DNA of 64,000 nucleotides from an uncultured Lachnospiraceae bacterium (lineage in GTDB: Bacteria; Bacillota; Clostridia; Lachnospirales; Lachnospiraceae), in the NCBI GenBank assembly GCA_910579425.1, contig CAJTVL010000002.1, positions 1-64,000 on the forward strand. The letters run 5' to 3'. Below the pieces are notes generated by a model. The model did no database searches, was not told where the DNA came from, and was given only the letters and a program-made list of their open reading frames with translations. Position numbers and translations under genes: made by a program. The first letter of the stretch is position 1. Every line of letters begins with the position of its first letter. Positions 52,458 to 61,700 of this stretch are shown in pieces.

Positions 52458-54950
52458 ATGGGGAGGTTGCTGCGGGGCCGGAAAAAGGGCAGAAAAAGCG
52501 TGCGGCATAAGGCAAAAAACAGAGAACTTGAATGGATCGACTTTGACCGGGATTATGAATCTGAGGAGTACGAAGAGGAAGAAGAGTATGAATTTGAGGA
52601 TGAATACGAGGAAACCGATGAGTACGGGGAAGAGGAGTATGAGGACGAGTACGAGGAAACCGATGAGTACGGGGAAGAGGAGTATGAAGAAGAGTACGAG
52701 GACGAATACGATTATGAATCTGATGAGTACGACGAGGATGAGTACGAATCTGAAGTGGAGTACGATGAAGCCGACGAGTACGACGAGGAAGAGTATGAGG
52801 ACGAATACGATTATGAAGATGAGGATTATGAGGAGGAAGACTATGAGGAGGATGAGGTTCCAGCAGGCGGCATAGGCAAAATAGTCTATAAGCTGACCAA
52901 TTTGTCTTCCGTTGATTATATTGTGGCGCTGACGGGGGTGGCTGTCCTTGTTCTGGCCGTTATCACAGGCACGCTGTATTTCAGCGCCAAAGAAGAGAAG
53001 GCACAGATCGAAGCCTTTGCGGAGATCGGCGTGGGACTGGAGGATATTTCCATGATCGGTGAGGGCGGCCTGGTTGCCGTTGCCGATGCCCAGGCTGCAA
53101 GGTCTATGGCGGCGGAAGTGGTGGAAGAGATGGAAGAGATGGAAGAACAGGACGAGGAAGAGGAAGAAAAAAAGGGGGATAAAGAGGCGATTCTAAACCT
53201 TGCTTCCATACAAAAGGATTTAAAGATCAAGTTTCTCAATAAGGAGTCGGGGAAATTAATCCCCAGCGTCCCCTTTGAGGTGGAAATAGAAAAGCCCTCG
53301 GGCTCTGTATACACCCAAAAAGATGAAGATATGGACGGCGTTATTTACCAGAAGGATATGGAGCCCGGACGCTACAAGGTAAAGATTGTGGCTCCTGTAT
53401 CCGGGGAATATATGTTTTCCGGGGAAGCCATGGCAATCACGGTGCGGGACACCATCGAGTATAAAAAAGTAGATATTGCCGATGAAGTGAAGACGGAAGC
53501 TCAGGTAAACGTGGCGGCGGAGGATACCAAGGTAAATCAGACTGTGGTAGAGTCTGTCAATACCGATACCGTGGAGTGGGTGGAATCCACCAAAACCCTG
53601 ATTGAAGGGACAGAGTCTTCGCAGGAGCAGTATGAGGTTGTGGAACGGAGCAAAATTCCGGAACCCCAACAGAAGGCATGGGCAGGTTTTCGGCTGTTGT
53701 CAGCGACAGATGCTTCGGCAGTGCAGACAGAACAAACCCCATTGACCGAAACGCCCGCAGAAACTTTGGCGCCGACCCCGGAGTCTACGCCGGAGCCCAC
53801 GCAAACGCCGGAGCCCACCCCGGAACCGACACAGACGCCTGCGCCGACGCCGGAGTCTACGCAGGCTCCCACCCCAACGCCGGAGCCCACACAGACTCCC
53901 ACCCCTGTGCCGGAGCCTGTCGCCACTTTGGAGCCCACCGCTGCGCCTACCGCGACAGCGGATCTGACGCCGACGCCTACGCCGGAACAGACGCAGGCTC
54001 CCACGCCTACGCCTACGGCCACCCAGAGCCCTACTCCTACGGCTACGGCCCTCGACCCGCGCACGGATACGGCCAGCACCCTGAAAAATGCAGAAGGGGA
54101 GATCCTGTATGTAAAGGACGCGGAGGGGAATTTCAGAGAAGCTAAATTTGCAGATTATTACAATAAGGAGATTAAGGAATTTTACCGTCTGGCCCAAAAA
54201 ACCACAGGGCAGTACCGTTACACAGGATGGCAGGAACTTGACGGGAAGACCTATTTCTTTGACAAGAACGGAAATGCAGTTACCGGGGAGCAGACCATAC
54301 AGGGAGCAAAATACAGCTTTAACAGCGACGGTACCCTGAACACCGGCTCCGGCCATATGGGGATCGATGTCTCCAAGCACAATGGAAGCATCGACTGGAA
54401 TGCGGTAAAAAACAGCGGCGTCTCCTATGTCATTATCCGCTGCGGCTACCGTGGTTCTTCCACAGGCGCGCTGATTGAGGATCCCATGTTCAGAACCAAT
54501 ATTCAGGGGGCGTCAAAGGCAGGGCTGAAGGTGGGAATTTATTTCTTTACCCAGGCGGTAAATGAGGTGGAAGCGGTGGAAGAAGCCTCTATGGTATTAA
54601 ATCTGATAAAAGGATATACTATTTCTTATCCGGTATTTTTGGATGTGGAATCCAGCAACGGAGGCCGGGGGGACAAGATTGACGCATCCACAAGGACAGC
54701 CGTTTGCAAGGCCTTTTGCCAAACCGTCCAGAATTCCGGTTATAAGGCGGGAATCTATGCCAACAGGGAATGGCTGAACAAATTTATAGACGCGCCCGGG
54801 CTTTCCGCCTACAAAATATGGCTGGCCCAGTATGCGGCGGTGCCCAGCTACAACAGGACGAAATATGATATGTGGCAGTACTCCTCCAAAGGAAGTGTGG
54901 CGGGAATCAGTGGAAATGTTGACATGAACATCAGTTATATGGGATACTAG
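52458..54950 (+). CDS. Membrane-anchored GH25 lysozyme with acidic tail
   Basis: About 830 residues from the ATG at 52458 (AGGAGG upstream; the frame is open to 52410). Residues 1-25 are strongly basic; about 30-133 is almost only Glu, Asp and Tyr, including a 15-residue tandem duplication. A single membrane helix (IVALTGVAVLVLAVITGTLYF, about 155-177) follows, so the acidic tail should be cytosolic. Outside come a beta-domain (about 255-340), a Pro/Thr/Glu-rich linker (about 425-535), one cell-wall-binding-like repeat (WQELDGKTYFFDKNGNAV) and a GH25 domain (about 633-830) with catalytic acids in MGIDVSKHNG and VFLDVESSNG. It should cut peptidoglycan glycan strands, perhaps to let polymer or export machinery through the wall. 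Confidence 0.9.
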   Translation: MGRLLRGRKKGRKSVRHKAKNRELEWIDFDRDYESEEYEEEEEYEFEDEYEETDEYGEEEYEDEYEETDEYGEEEYEEEYEDEYDYESDEYDEDEYESEVEYDEADEYDEEEYEDEYDYEDEDYEEEDYEEDEVPAGGIGKIVYKLTNLSSVDYIVALTGVAVLVLAVITGTLYFSAKEEKAQIEAFAEIGVGLEDISMIGEGGLVAVADAQAARSMAAEVVEEMEEMEEQDEEEEEKKGDKEAILNLASIQKDLKIKFLNKESGKLIPSVPFEVEIEKPSGSVYTQKDEDMDGVIYQKDMEPGRYKVKIVAPVSGEYMFSGEAMAITVRDTIEYKKVDIADEVKTEAQVNVAAEDTKVNQTVVESVNTDTVEWVESTKTLIEGTESSQEQYEVVERSKIPEPQQKAWAGFRLLSATDASAVQTEQTPLTETPAETLAPTPESTPEPTQTPEPTPEPTQTPAPTPESTQAPTPTPEPTQTPTPVPEPVATLEPTAAPTATADLTPTPTPEQTQAPTPTPTATQSPTPTATALDPRTDTASTLKNAEGEILYVKDAEGNFREAKFADYYNKEIKEFYRLAQKTTGQYRYTGWQELDGKTYFFDKNGNAVTGEQTIQGAKYSFNSDGTLNTGSGHMGIDVSKHNGSIDWNAVKNSGVSYVIIRCGYRGSSTGALIEDPMFRTNIQGASKAGLKVGIYFFTQAVNEVEAVEEASMVLNLIKGYTISYPVFLDVESSNGGRGDKIDASTRTAVCKAFCQTVQNSGYKAGIYANREWLNKFIDAPGLSAYKIWLAQYAAVPSYNRTKYDMWQYSSKGSVAGISGNVDMNISYMGY
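52596..52685 (+). repeat. 45-base tandem duplication in the acidic tail
   Basis: Bases 52596-52640 are repeated at 52641-52685 with two differences, encoding EDEYEETDEYGEEEY twice. Further degenerate GAGTAC/GAATAC-type units follow to about 52850. Copy number could vary by slippage. Confidence 0.8.
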
Positions 54951-55016
54951 AGCGAGAGCTTCTGGTCAGTAAATCAGTCCGCTAAAGAGCGGGTATTTGA
55001 AAGGAAACGAGAGAAA

Positions 55017-56099
55017 ATGAGAACTTATTTGGTAACCGGAGGAGCCGGCTTTATCGGATCCAATTATATTCATTACATGTTTAAAAAGTATGATCAAAGC
55101 ATAAGGATTATCAATGTGGATATTCTTACTTATGCGGGAAATCTGGAAAATCTAAGGGATTTGGAAGGAAGAGACAACTATACTTTTATCAGGGCGGATA
55201 TTTGCGATAAGGATGCAATTGCCAGGATATTCTCCGAAAATGAGATTGACCGGGTGGTGCATTTCGCGGCGGAAAGTCATGTGGACAGAAGTATTGTGAC
55301 GCCGGAGGTATTTGTACAGACCAATGTGCTGGGAACGGCAGTGATGTTAAACTGCGCGAAGGCAGCCTGGGAGAATCCGGACGGAACCTTTCAGCCGGAC
55401 AAGAAGTTTCTGCACGTGTCCACGGACGAGGTATACGGTTCTCTTACGGAGGACGGGGGCTTTTTCTATGAGACTACGCCCTATGCCCCTCACAGTCCTT
55501 ATTCCGCAAGCAAGGCAGGCTCGGACATGCTGGTTCGGGCTTATATGGATACTTATAAGTTCCCGGCCAATATTACCAATTGTTCCAACAATTACGGCCC
55601 CTATCAGTTCCCGGAAAAGCTGATTCCTCTGATTATCAACAATGCCCTTTCCGGGAAAAAGCTGCCGGTTTACGGGGACGGAAAGAATGTCCGGGACTGG
55701 CTCTACGTGGAGGATCATGCAAAAGCAATCGACATGGTTCAGGAACAGGGGCGGCTTTTTGAGACCTACAATGTAGGCGGCCACAACGAAAAGCAGAATA
55801 TTGAGATTATCCATATTATTTTGGATACCTTGAGGGAAATGCTCCCGGAGGGGGATCCCAGAAGAGAGCTTGTCAGCGACGATCTGATCACTTATGTGGA
55901 GGACAGGAAGGGGCACGACAGGAGATATGCCATTGCGCCGGATAAAATCAAGGCGGAAATCGGCTGGGAGCCGGAGACATGCTTTGAAGAGGGAATTAAG
56001 CGCACAATAGCCTGGTTTTTTGAGCATGAGGACTGGATGAAGAATGTGACCAGCGGCGATTATCAGAAATATTATGAGGAAATGTACAAAAACCGCTGA
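55017..56099 (+). CDS. rmlB: dTDP-glucose 4,6-dehydratase
   Basis: 360 residues. It converts dTDP-glucose to dTDP-4-keto-6-deoxyglucose with tightly bound NAD. The Rossmann start TGGAGFIGSNYIHYM, HFAAESHVDRSI, the catalytic STDEVYG and PYSASKAGSDMLVRAY (Tyr and Lys) are intact. Start ATG with AAAGGAAACGAG. It opens the rmlB-rmlA-rmlC set that serves the ABC exporter genes behind it. Its product may also feed the DegT aminotransferase. Confidence 0.97.
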   Translation: MRTYLVTGGAGFIGSNYIHYMFKKYDQSIRIINVDILTYAGNLENLRDLEGRDNYTFIRADICDKDAIARIFSENEIDRVVHFAAESHVDRSIVTPEVFVQTNVLGTAVMLNCAKAAWENPDGTFQPDKKFLHVSTDEVYGSLTEDGGFFYETTPYAPHSPYSASKAGSDMLVRAYMDTYKFPANITNCSNNYGPYQFPEKLIPLIINNALSGKKLPVYGDGKNVRDWLYVEDHAKAIDMVQEQGRLFETYNVGGHNEKQNIEIIHIILDTLREMLPEGDPRRELVSDDLITYVEDRKGHDRRYAIAPDKIKAEIGWEPETCFEEGIKRTIAWFFEHEDWMKNVTSGDYQKYYEEMYKNR

Positions 56100-56138
56100 C
56101 AGAATTTTTAAATCGGATAATTTACGAAATGGGGGTGA

Positions 56139-56168
56139 TTTACAATCATTCCCATTTTGTGGTAGACT
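56139..56168 (+). promoter_or_regulatory. Possible promoter before rmlA
   Basis: TTTACA (56139-56144), 18 bases, then TAGACT (56163-56168), 43 bases before the ATG at 56212, in a 110-base gap. A moderate match. Confidence 0.35.
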
Positions 56169-56211
56169 ATAGTGAGCGGTTGCAGCTTATAGGAAAGGTA
56201 CGGTGCTTAAA

Positions 56212-57081
56212 ATGAAAGGGATTATTTTAGCGGGAGGGGCAGGAACAAGGCTTTATCCCCTGACGAAAGCGATCAGTAAGCAGATTATGCCGGTTTATGA
56301 CAAACCGATGATTTATTATCCGCTGTCTACGCTTATGCTGGCAGGAATCAGAGAGGTGTTAATCATCTCCACACCCAGAGATCTCCCGGTTTTTGAGGAG
56401 CTTTTGGGGGACGGGAGCCAACTCGGAATGGAATTTACCTATGCGGTTCAGGAGCAGCCCAGGGGGCTTGCGGACGCCTTTATCATCGGAGCTGATTTTA
56501 TCGGCAGGGATCACGTTGCGCTGGTGCTTGGAGATAATATTTTTTATGGACAAAGCTTTTCAAGAGTCTTGCGGGAAGCGGCCCTGCGGGAAAAAGGCGC
56601 CACCATTTTCGGATATTATGTGCGGGATCCCAAGGAATATGGGGTAGTGGAGTTTGACCGGACAGGAAAGGCTCTCTCCATAGAGGAAAAGCCGGAAAAT
56701 CCCAAAAGCAATTATGCGGTTCCGGGCCTGTATTTTTATGACAATGACGTGGTGGAGATTGCGGCAAACGTAAAGCCTTCAGCGCGAGGGGAAATCGAAA
56801 TTACCAGTATCAATAATGAATATCTGCGCAGAGGCACACTCCATGTGGAAACTCTGGGAAGGGGATTTGCGTGGCTGGATACCGGGAATCATGATTCTCT
56901 CCTGGATGCGGCGGATTTTGTATCAGCCTTCCAGAAGCGGCAGGGGCTGTATATTTCCTGTATTGAGGAGATTGCCTACAAAAGGGGATTTATCAACAGA
57001 GAACAGCTTCTTAAGCTGGCAGAGCCGTTAATGAAGACCAATTACGGAAAATATATGAAGGAAGTTGCGGACGGGCTCTAA
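56212..57081 (+). CDS. rmlA: Glucose-1-phosphate thymidylyltransferase
   Basis: 289 residues from the ATG at 56212, which gives the usual start MKGIILAGGAGTRLYPLTK. A GTG at 56203 is closer to the GGAAAGG Shine-Dalgarno and adds three residues. It makes dTDP-glucose from dTTP and glucose 1-phosphate, the first step to dTDP-rhamnose. Pyrophosphorylase motif GGxGTRLxPLT, SKQIMPVYDKPMIYYPLS and LGDNIFYG are intact. Length and gene order (B, A, C) are ordinary. Confidence 0.96.
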   Translation: MKGIILAGGAGTRLYPLTKAISKQIMPVYDKPMIYYPLSTLMLAGIREVLIISTPRDLPVFEELLGDGSQLGMEFTYAVQEQPRGLADAFIIGADFIGRDHVALVLGDNIFYGQSFSRVLREAALREKGATIFGYYVRDPKEYGVVEFDRTGKALSIEEKPENPKSNYAVPGLYFYDNDVVEIAANVKPSARGEIEITSINNEYLRRGTLHVETLGRGFAWLDTGNHDSLLDAADFVSAFQKRQGLYISCIEEIAYKRGFINREQLLKLAEPLMKTNYGKYMKEVADGL

Positions 57082-57135
57082 AAAGAAGATCAGACCGGAA
57101 AATCAATGGGAAGGGATAAAGGAGAGGATACAGGC

Positions 57136-57702
57136 ATGGGAAAAATAACAGTAGAAACCTGTGAAATTGAAGGATTAAAAATTATCACCCCTGCGGTGTT
57201 TGGAGACGCAAGAGGCTATTTTGTGGAAACCTACAATTATAATGATTTTAAGGAAGCCGGAATTGACCAGATATTTGTGCAGGATAATCAGTCGGCGTCC
57301 GTAAAGAATGTACTCAGAGGGCTGCATTTTCAGATTCATTATCCCCAGGACAAGCTGGTGAGAGTGATTTCCGGGGAGGTATTTGATGTGGCGGTAGATT
57401 TGCGGCCGGGATCAAAAACCTATGGAAAATGGAAAGGAGTCTATCTTTCCGCCGAGAACAAAAAGCAGTTTTTTGTTCCCAAGAACTTTGCCCACGGCTT
57501 TTTGGTGCTTTCGGATTATGCGGAGTTTGCCTATAAATGCACAGACTTTTATCACCCCGGCGATGAGGGCGGACTTAAATTTGACGATCCGGAGATCGGA
57601 ATCGACTGGCCTGCGGCGCCGGGCACAGAGTTTATCATGGCTGAGAAAGACAGGAATTGGGGCGGGATCAGGGAGTATACAGAAAGCAGAAAGAACGGAT
57701 AG
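57136..57702 (+). CDS. rmlC: dTDP-4-dehydrorhamnose 3,5-epimerase
   Basis: About 188 residues from the ATG at 57136 (AAAGGAGAGG upstream; an ATG at 57106 has none). The cupin enzyme epimerises dTDP-4-keto-6-deoxyglucose at C3 and C5. It shows the family marks GYFVETYNYNDF, QDNQSASVKNVLRGLHFQ (catalytic His), VAVDLRPGS and FAHGFLVLSDYAEFAYKC. Third enzyme of the rhamnose set; the fourth, rmlD, is about 50 kb to the left. The ABC exporter permease starts seven bases later. Confidence 0.96.
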   Translation: MGKITVETCEIEGLKIITPAVFGDARGYFVETYNYNDFKEAGIDQIFVQDNQSASVKNVLRGLHFQIHYPQDKLVRVISGEVFDVAVDLRPGSKTYGKWKGVYLSAENKKQFFVPKNFAHGFLVLSDYAEFAYKCTDFYHPGDEGGLKFDDPEIGIDWPAAPGTEFIMAEKDRNWGGIREYTESRKNG

Positions 57703-57708
57703 AGGAAT

Positions 57709-58740
57709 ATGAAGGATAATGGGGAAAAACGCTGGCAGACTTATCTGAAAAATTTGCCAAAGCCTGTGGGAATTGGTATCTTTTTTGGTATCTGCGGTAT
57801 GGTTGCCATTTTAATTCTTGCGCACAATAATCCTTTGGCGCCCGATCAGCACACAGAGGATTTGAAGAAATACTGTGCCTGTGCCCTTCTTGTATTGGCC
57901 TGTATTATTTTCGGGCTGTATTACGACAGGATGTTTATTATTCCCAGGGAACTGTATCACAGCAGGAAATTGATTTGGAAGCTTTCGAAAAATGATTTTA
58001 AAAAGCGATATGCGGGCTCTTATCTTGGATTTGTGTGGGCGCTGGTGCAGCCGGTGGTAACAGTTGTTATGTACTGGCTTGTGTTTGATAAGGTGTTTAA
58101 TACAAAGGCACAGATGCTGGCCAGCGGCGTGGAGGTGCCCTATGTGCTCTACCTTACGGCAGGGCTTGTTCCCTGGTTTTATTTTTCGGAAGCCATCACC
58201 AATGGAACCAGCGCATTGCTTGAATACAGCTATCTGGTAAAGAAGGTGGTATTCAATATCAGCATTCTTCCTATTATCAAATTGGTGGCGGCAACCTTTA
58301 TTCATTTATTCTTTGTTGCAGTGCTTTTGGTGGTGGCAGTCTGTTACGGATATTACCCTACGGTCTATACTTTGCAGGTTTTTTACTACAGTTTCTGCCT
58401 TTTCGTTCTGGTTCTTGCCATGAGTTATTGTACCTGTGCCGTTGCCGTGTTTTTCAGGGATTTGATTCAGATTATCAACATCGGGCTGCAGGTGGGCATG
58501 TGGGCCACCCCGGTACTGTGGGATATTAACATGCTTTCCAATGATAAGGTAATTACACTTTTTAAGTTAAATCCCCTGGTTTATATCGTGAACGGATATC
58601 GGAATGCGATTTATGGGGACGAGTGGTTTTTTGAGCATTTTTATTCTTCCACATATTTCTGGATTTTTACAGTGACTCTATTTTGTATAGGTTCGCTGAT
58701 TTTTAAGAGGCTGAAGATCCACTTCGCCGATGTATTGTGA
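57709..58740 (+). CDS. Polysaccharide ABC exporter, permease (Wzm/TagG-like)
   Basis: 343 residues. Two N-terminal helices (IGIFFGICGMVAILILAH and ACALLVLACIIFGLYY) precede the usual six-helix ABC2-type export permease. NDFKKRYAGSYLGFVWALVQP and YLTAGLVPWFYFSEAI are characteristic of Wzm, TagG and RfbA-type permeases. The extra pair of helices is an uncommon extension. With the following ATPase it should export a finished lipid-linked polysaccharide chain. The start is close after rmlC, so rmlBAC and the exporter are probably one transcript. Confidence 0.92.
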   Translation: MKDNGEKRWQTYLKNLPKPVGIGIFFGICGMVAILILAHNNPLAPDQHTEDLKKYCACALLVLACIIFGLYYDRMFIIPRELYHSRKLIWKLSKNDFKKRYAGSYLGFVWALVQPVVTVVMYWLVFDKVFNTKAQMLASGVEVPYVLYLTAGLVPWFYFSEAITNGTSALLEYSYLVKKVVFNISILPIIKLVAATFIHLFFVAVLLVVAVCYGYYPTVYTLQVFYYSFCLFVLVLAMSYCTCAVAVFFRDLIQIINIGLQVGMWATPVLWDINMLSNDKVITLFKLNPLVYIVNGYRNAIYGDEWFFEHFYSSTYFWIFTVTLFCIGSLIFKRLKIHFADVL

Positions 58741-58754
58741 CAGGGGAGTAAAAG

Positions 58755-61700
58755 ATGGACGGACAAAAAATTGCCATACAGGTGAAAGAGCTGGAAAAAG
58801 CATATAAGCTATATGACAAGCCTTCCGACAGATTGAAGGAATCCTTAGGGCTCTCCAGAAAGAAGGGGTATAAGGAGCATTATGCCCTGAAAGGGGTGAA
58901 CCTGACCATTCATCAGGGGGAAACGGTGGGGATCATCGGCACCAACGGTTCGGGAAAATCAACAATTCTAAAAATAATAACGGGCGTTCTCAATCCGACA
59001 GGCGGTACAGTGAAGGTGAACGGCCGTATTTCTGCACTGCTTGAACTGGGAGCCGGGTTCAACATGGAGTACAACGGTATTGAAAATGTTTATCTGAACG
59101 GCACCATGATCGGGTTTTCAGAAAAGGAAATCAGCGACAGGATGGATGATATTCTAAGCTTTGCGGATATTGGAGATTATGTTTACCAGCCGGTTAAGAC
59201 TTATTCCAGCGGCATGTTTGTGCGGCTGGCTTTTGCTGTTGCGATTAATATTGATCCGGAGATCTTGATTGTGGACGAGGCTCTCTCGGTGGGGGATGTA
59301 TTTTTCCAGGCAAAGTGTTATCACAAATTTGAAGAATTTAAGAGTATGGGTAAGACCATCGTGTTTGTCAGCCATGATCTCAGCAGCATCAGCAAGTACT
59401 GCGACAGGGTGGTTTTGCTCAATCAGGGAGTGAAGCTGGGGGAAGGCACGCCCAAAGAGATGATTGACGCCTATAAACAGGTTTTGGTAGGTCAGTATCC
59501 TGTTCCTGAGAACGGACATTTCCATCCCGAGGAAGAATCCCTTTTGGAAGAAGAAAAAGAAGAGGAAAAGAGAGCCTTAGAGCAGGCAGGAGAGAGTGAT
59601 TCGCAAGACAGCGGAGTGGTAAAGAACCCGGAATTGCTGGAATATGGAACAAAAGCGGCTGTTATTAAAGATTACTATATCACAGACCAGTCGGGGCGGA
59701 AAAGCAGCGCGATTATTAAGGGGCAGCAGTGCGACATACATATGATCGTGCATTTTGAGGAGGATATACAGGAACCGATTTTTGCCTTTACGATTAAAAA
59801 TATTAAGGGCGTAGAAATTACCGGAACGAACACCATGGTAGAGAAAGCCTTTTTGGAGTCTGTGGAAAAGGGGGTCACAAAGCACATTACTTTTTCCCAG
59901 AAATTAAGCCTTCAGGGCGGGGAATATCTGCTCTCTCTGGGGGTGACCGGTTACGAAAACGAGGATTTTAAGGTATATCACAGATTATATGATGTGATGG
60001 ATTTGACGGTGATTTCCGATAAGGATACGGTTGGATATTTTGACACCGATTCGAACATAAAGGTTAAAGACGTGCAGGCACAGCCGAAAAGGGCATTCGT
60101 GGAACCCAAAAGAAAGGAAAAGGAGAAGGATCCTGCTTCGGCTGAATTGGTTACCTGTCAGGACAAGAAGAAGGGAGAGGCCATGAGCGACGCATTAAAA
60201 CAGTCAGAACCGATACACTTGAAAGAGGAAGAGGTACTGAATTCTTTGCCGGATCAGATCGGAAAGGTTAAATTAAATTTCGAGCGTTATTCCGGAAGCG
60301 ACCTCTATAGCGACGGGGAGATTGAGGATGAGATATTCTCTATCGTGAGAGATGTGTCGAGGGTAGAATACGCTTCGGTTATTGAGAAGAAAATGAGCTG
60401 GCCCATCCTCTATCATCTGTCTCCTCTTCGGGCCAATATTGTTGACTGGCTTCCCATAAAGCCCGGAGATAAGGTGCTGGAGATCGGTTCAGGGTGCGGA
60501 GCGATTACGGATAAGCTTTCCGAAAAGGCGGGAAGCGTTACCTGCGTGGAACTTTCGGCGAAAAGAAGCCGTATTAATGCGTACAGAAATCATGACAGAG
60601 GGAATATCGAAATTCACGTGGGAAATTTTGAGGATATTGAACCTGTCCTTCCTGATGACTATGATTTCATTTTCCTGATCGGCGTATTTGAATACGGGCA
60701 GTCCTATATCCACACTCAGACGCCCTATGAGGATTTCCTGAAAATCATTCAGAAGCACAAGAAGGATAACGGATGTATTGTAATGGCCATCGAGAATAAA
60801 TTCGGTCTTAAATACTGGGCCGGCTGCAGTGAGGATCATCTGGGAACCTATTTCAGCGGACTGGAGGGCTATCCGGAGGGAGGCAGCGCGCGTACCTTTA
60901 CCCGTAAGGGGCTGGAAAAGCTTTTCCGGAGCTGCAATATAACACAGTATTCTTTCTATTATCCCTATCCGGATTATAAACTTCCAACAGTGATTTATTC
61001 TGACAAAAGGCTGCCCAATCCGGGGGAACTGACGGATAACATACGTAATTTTGATCGTGACAGATTGGTTTTGTTTAATGAAAAATATGTTTTTGACAGT
61101 ATTGTAAGGGATGGTATGTTTGATGTGTTTTCCAACTCTTTCTTGGTTTTGATCGGCGGGGAGACACAGACCAGCTACGTGAAATATTCCAATGACCGGG
61201 CCGAGAAATATGCTCTGAGAACAGAGATTACAGAGACAAAGAAGGGAAGACTGGTCAAGAAAATTCCTTTAAACGAGCAGTCGAAGGGGCATGTGAAGGG
61301 GATGAAGCGTTCCTGTGAGCTTTTGAAGGCCCGATATGAGGGGAGCGGCCTATCTATTAACTCCTGTGAGCTTTCACCGGAGGGATATGCGGAGTTTCCT
61401 TTCGAAAAAGGCGTGACCTTAGAGGAGCTTTTGGATGACTGCCTTGCAAAGGAGGATATGGAAGGCTTTTACCGGTTATTTGACAGATACTACGAGTTAA
61501 TCTCTTATGGAGAGGATTCCTGCGAGGGTGAAAGGGCCGTCACAGATTATGATTTGATTTTTGCTAATATCCTGGTGGAACAGGACAAGTGGACGGTAAT
61601 TGATTATGAATGGACCATGAAACAGAAAATGCCCCCTTCGGAAATTGCATTTCGTGCGGTCTACTGTTATGTTCTTGCGGAAGAGAAGAGAAACAAGCTG

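Noticed and set aside
52596..52850. Repeats in the acidic tail as a CRISPR or minisatellite
   Set aside because: Units are in frame, coding and without spacers; this is a protein repeat.
53537..54079. 180-codon Val/Gly/Ser-rich minus-strand frame
   Set aside because: It is the mirror of the Pro/Thr/Glu-rich linker repeats in the GH25 protein; repeat codons keep both strands open.
54979..54992. Small hairpin CCGCT/AGCGG before rmlB
   Set aside because: Five-base stem and weak T content; could be chance.
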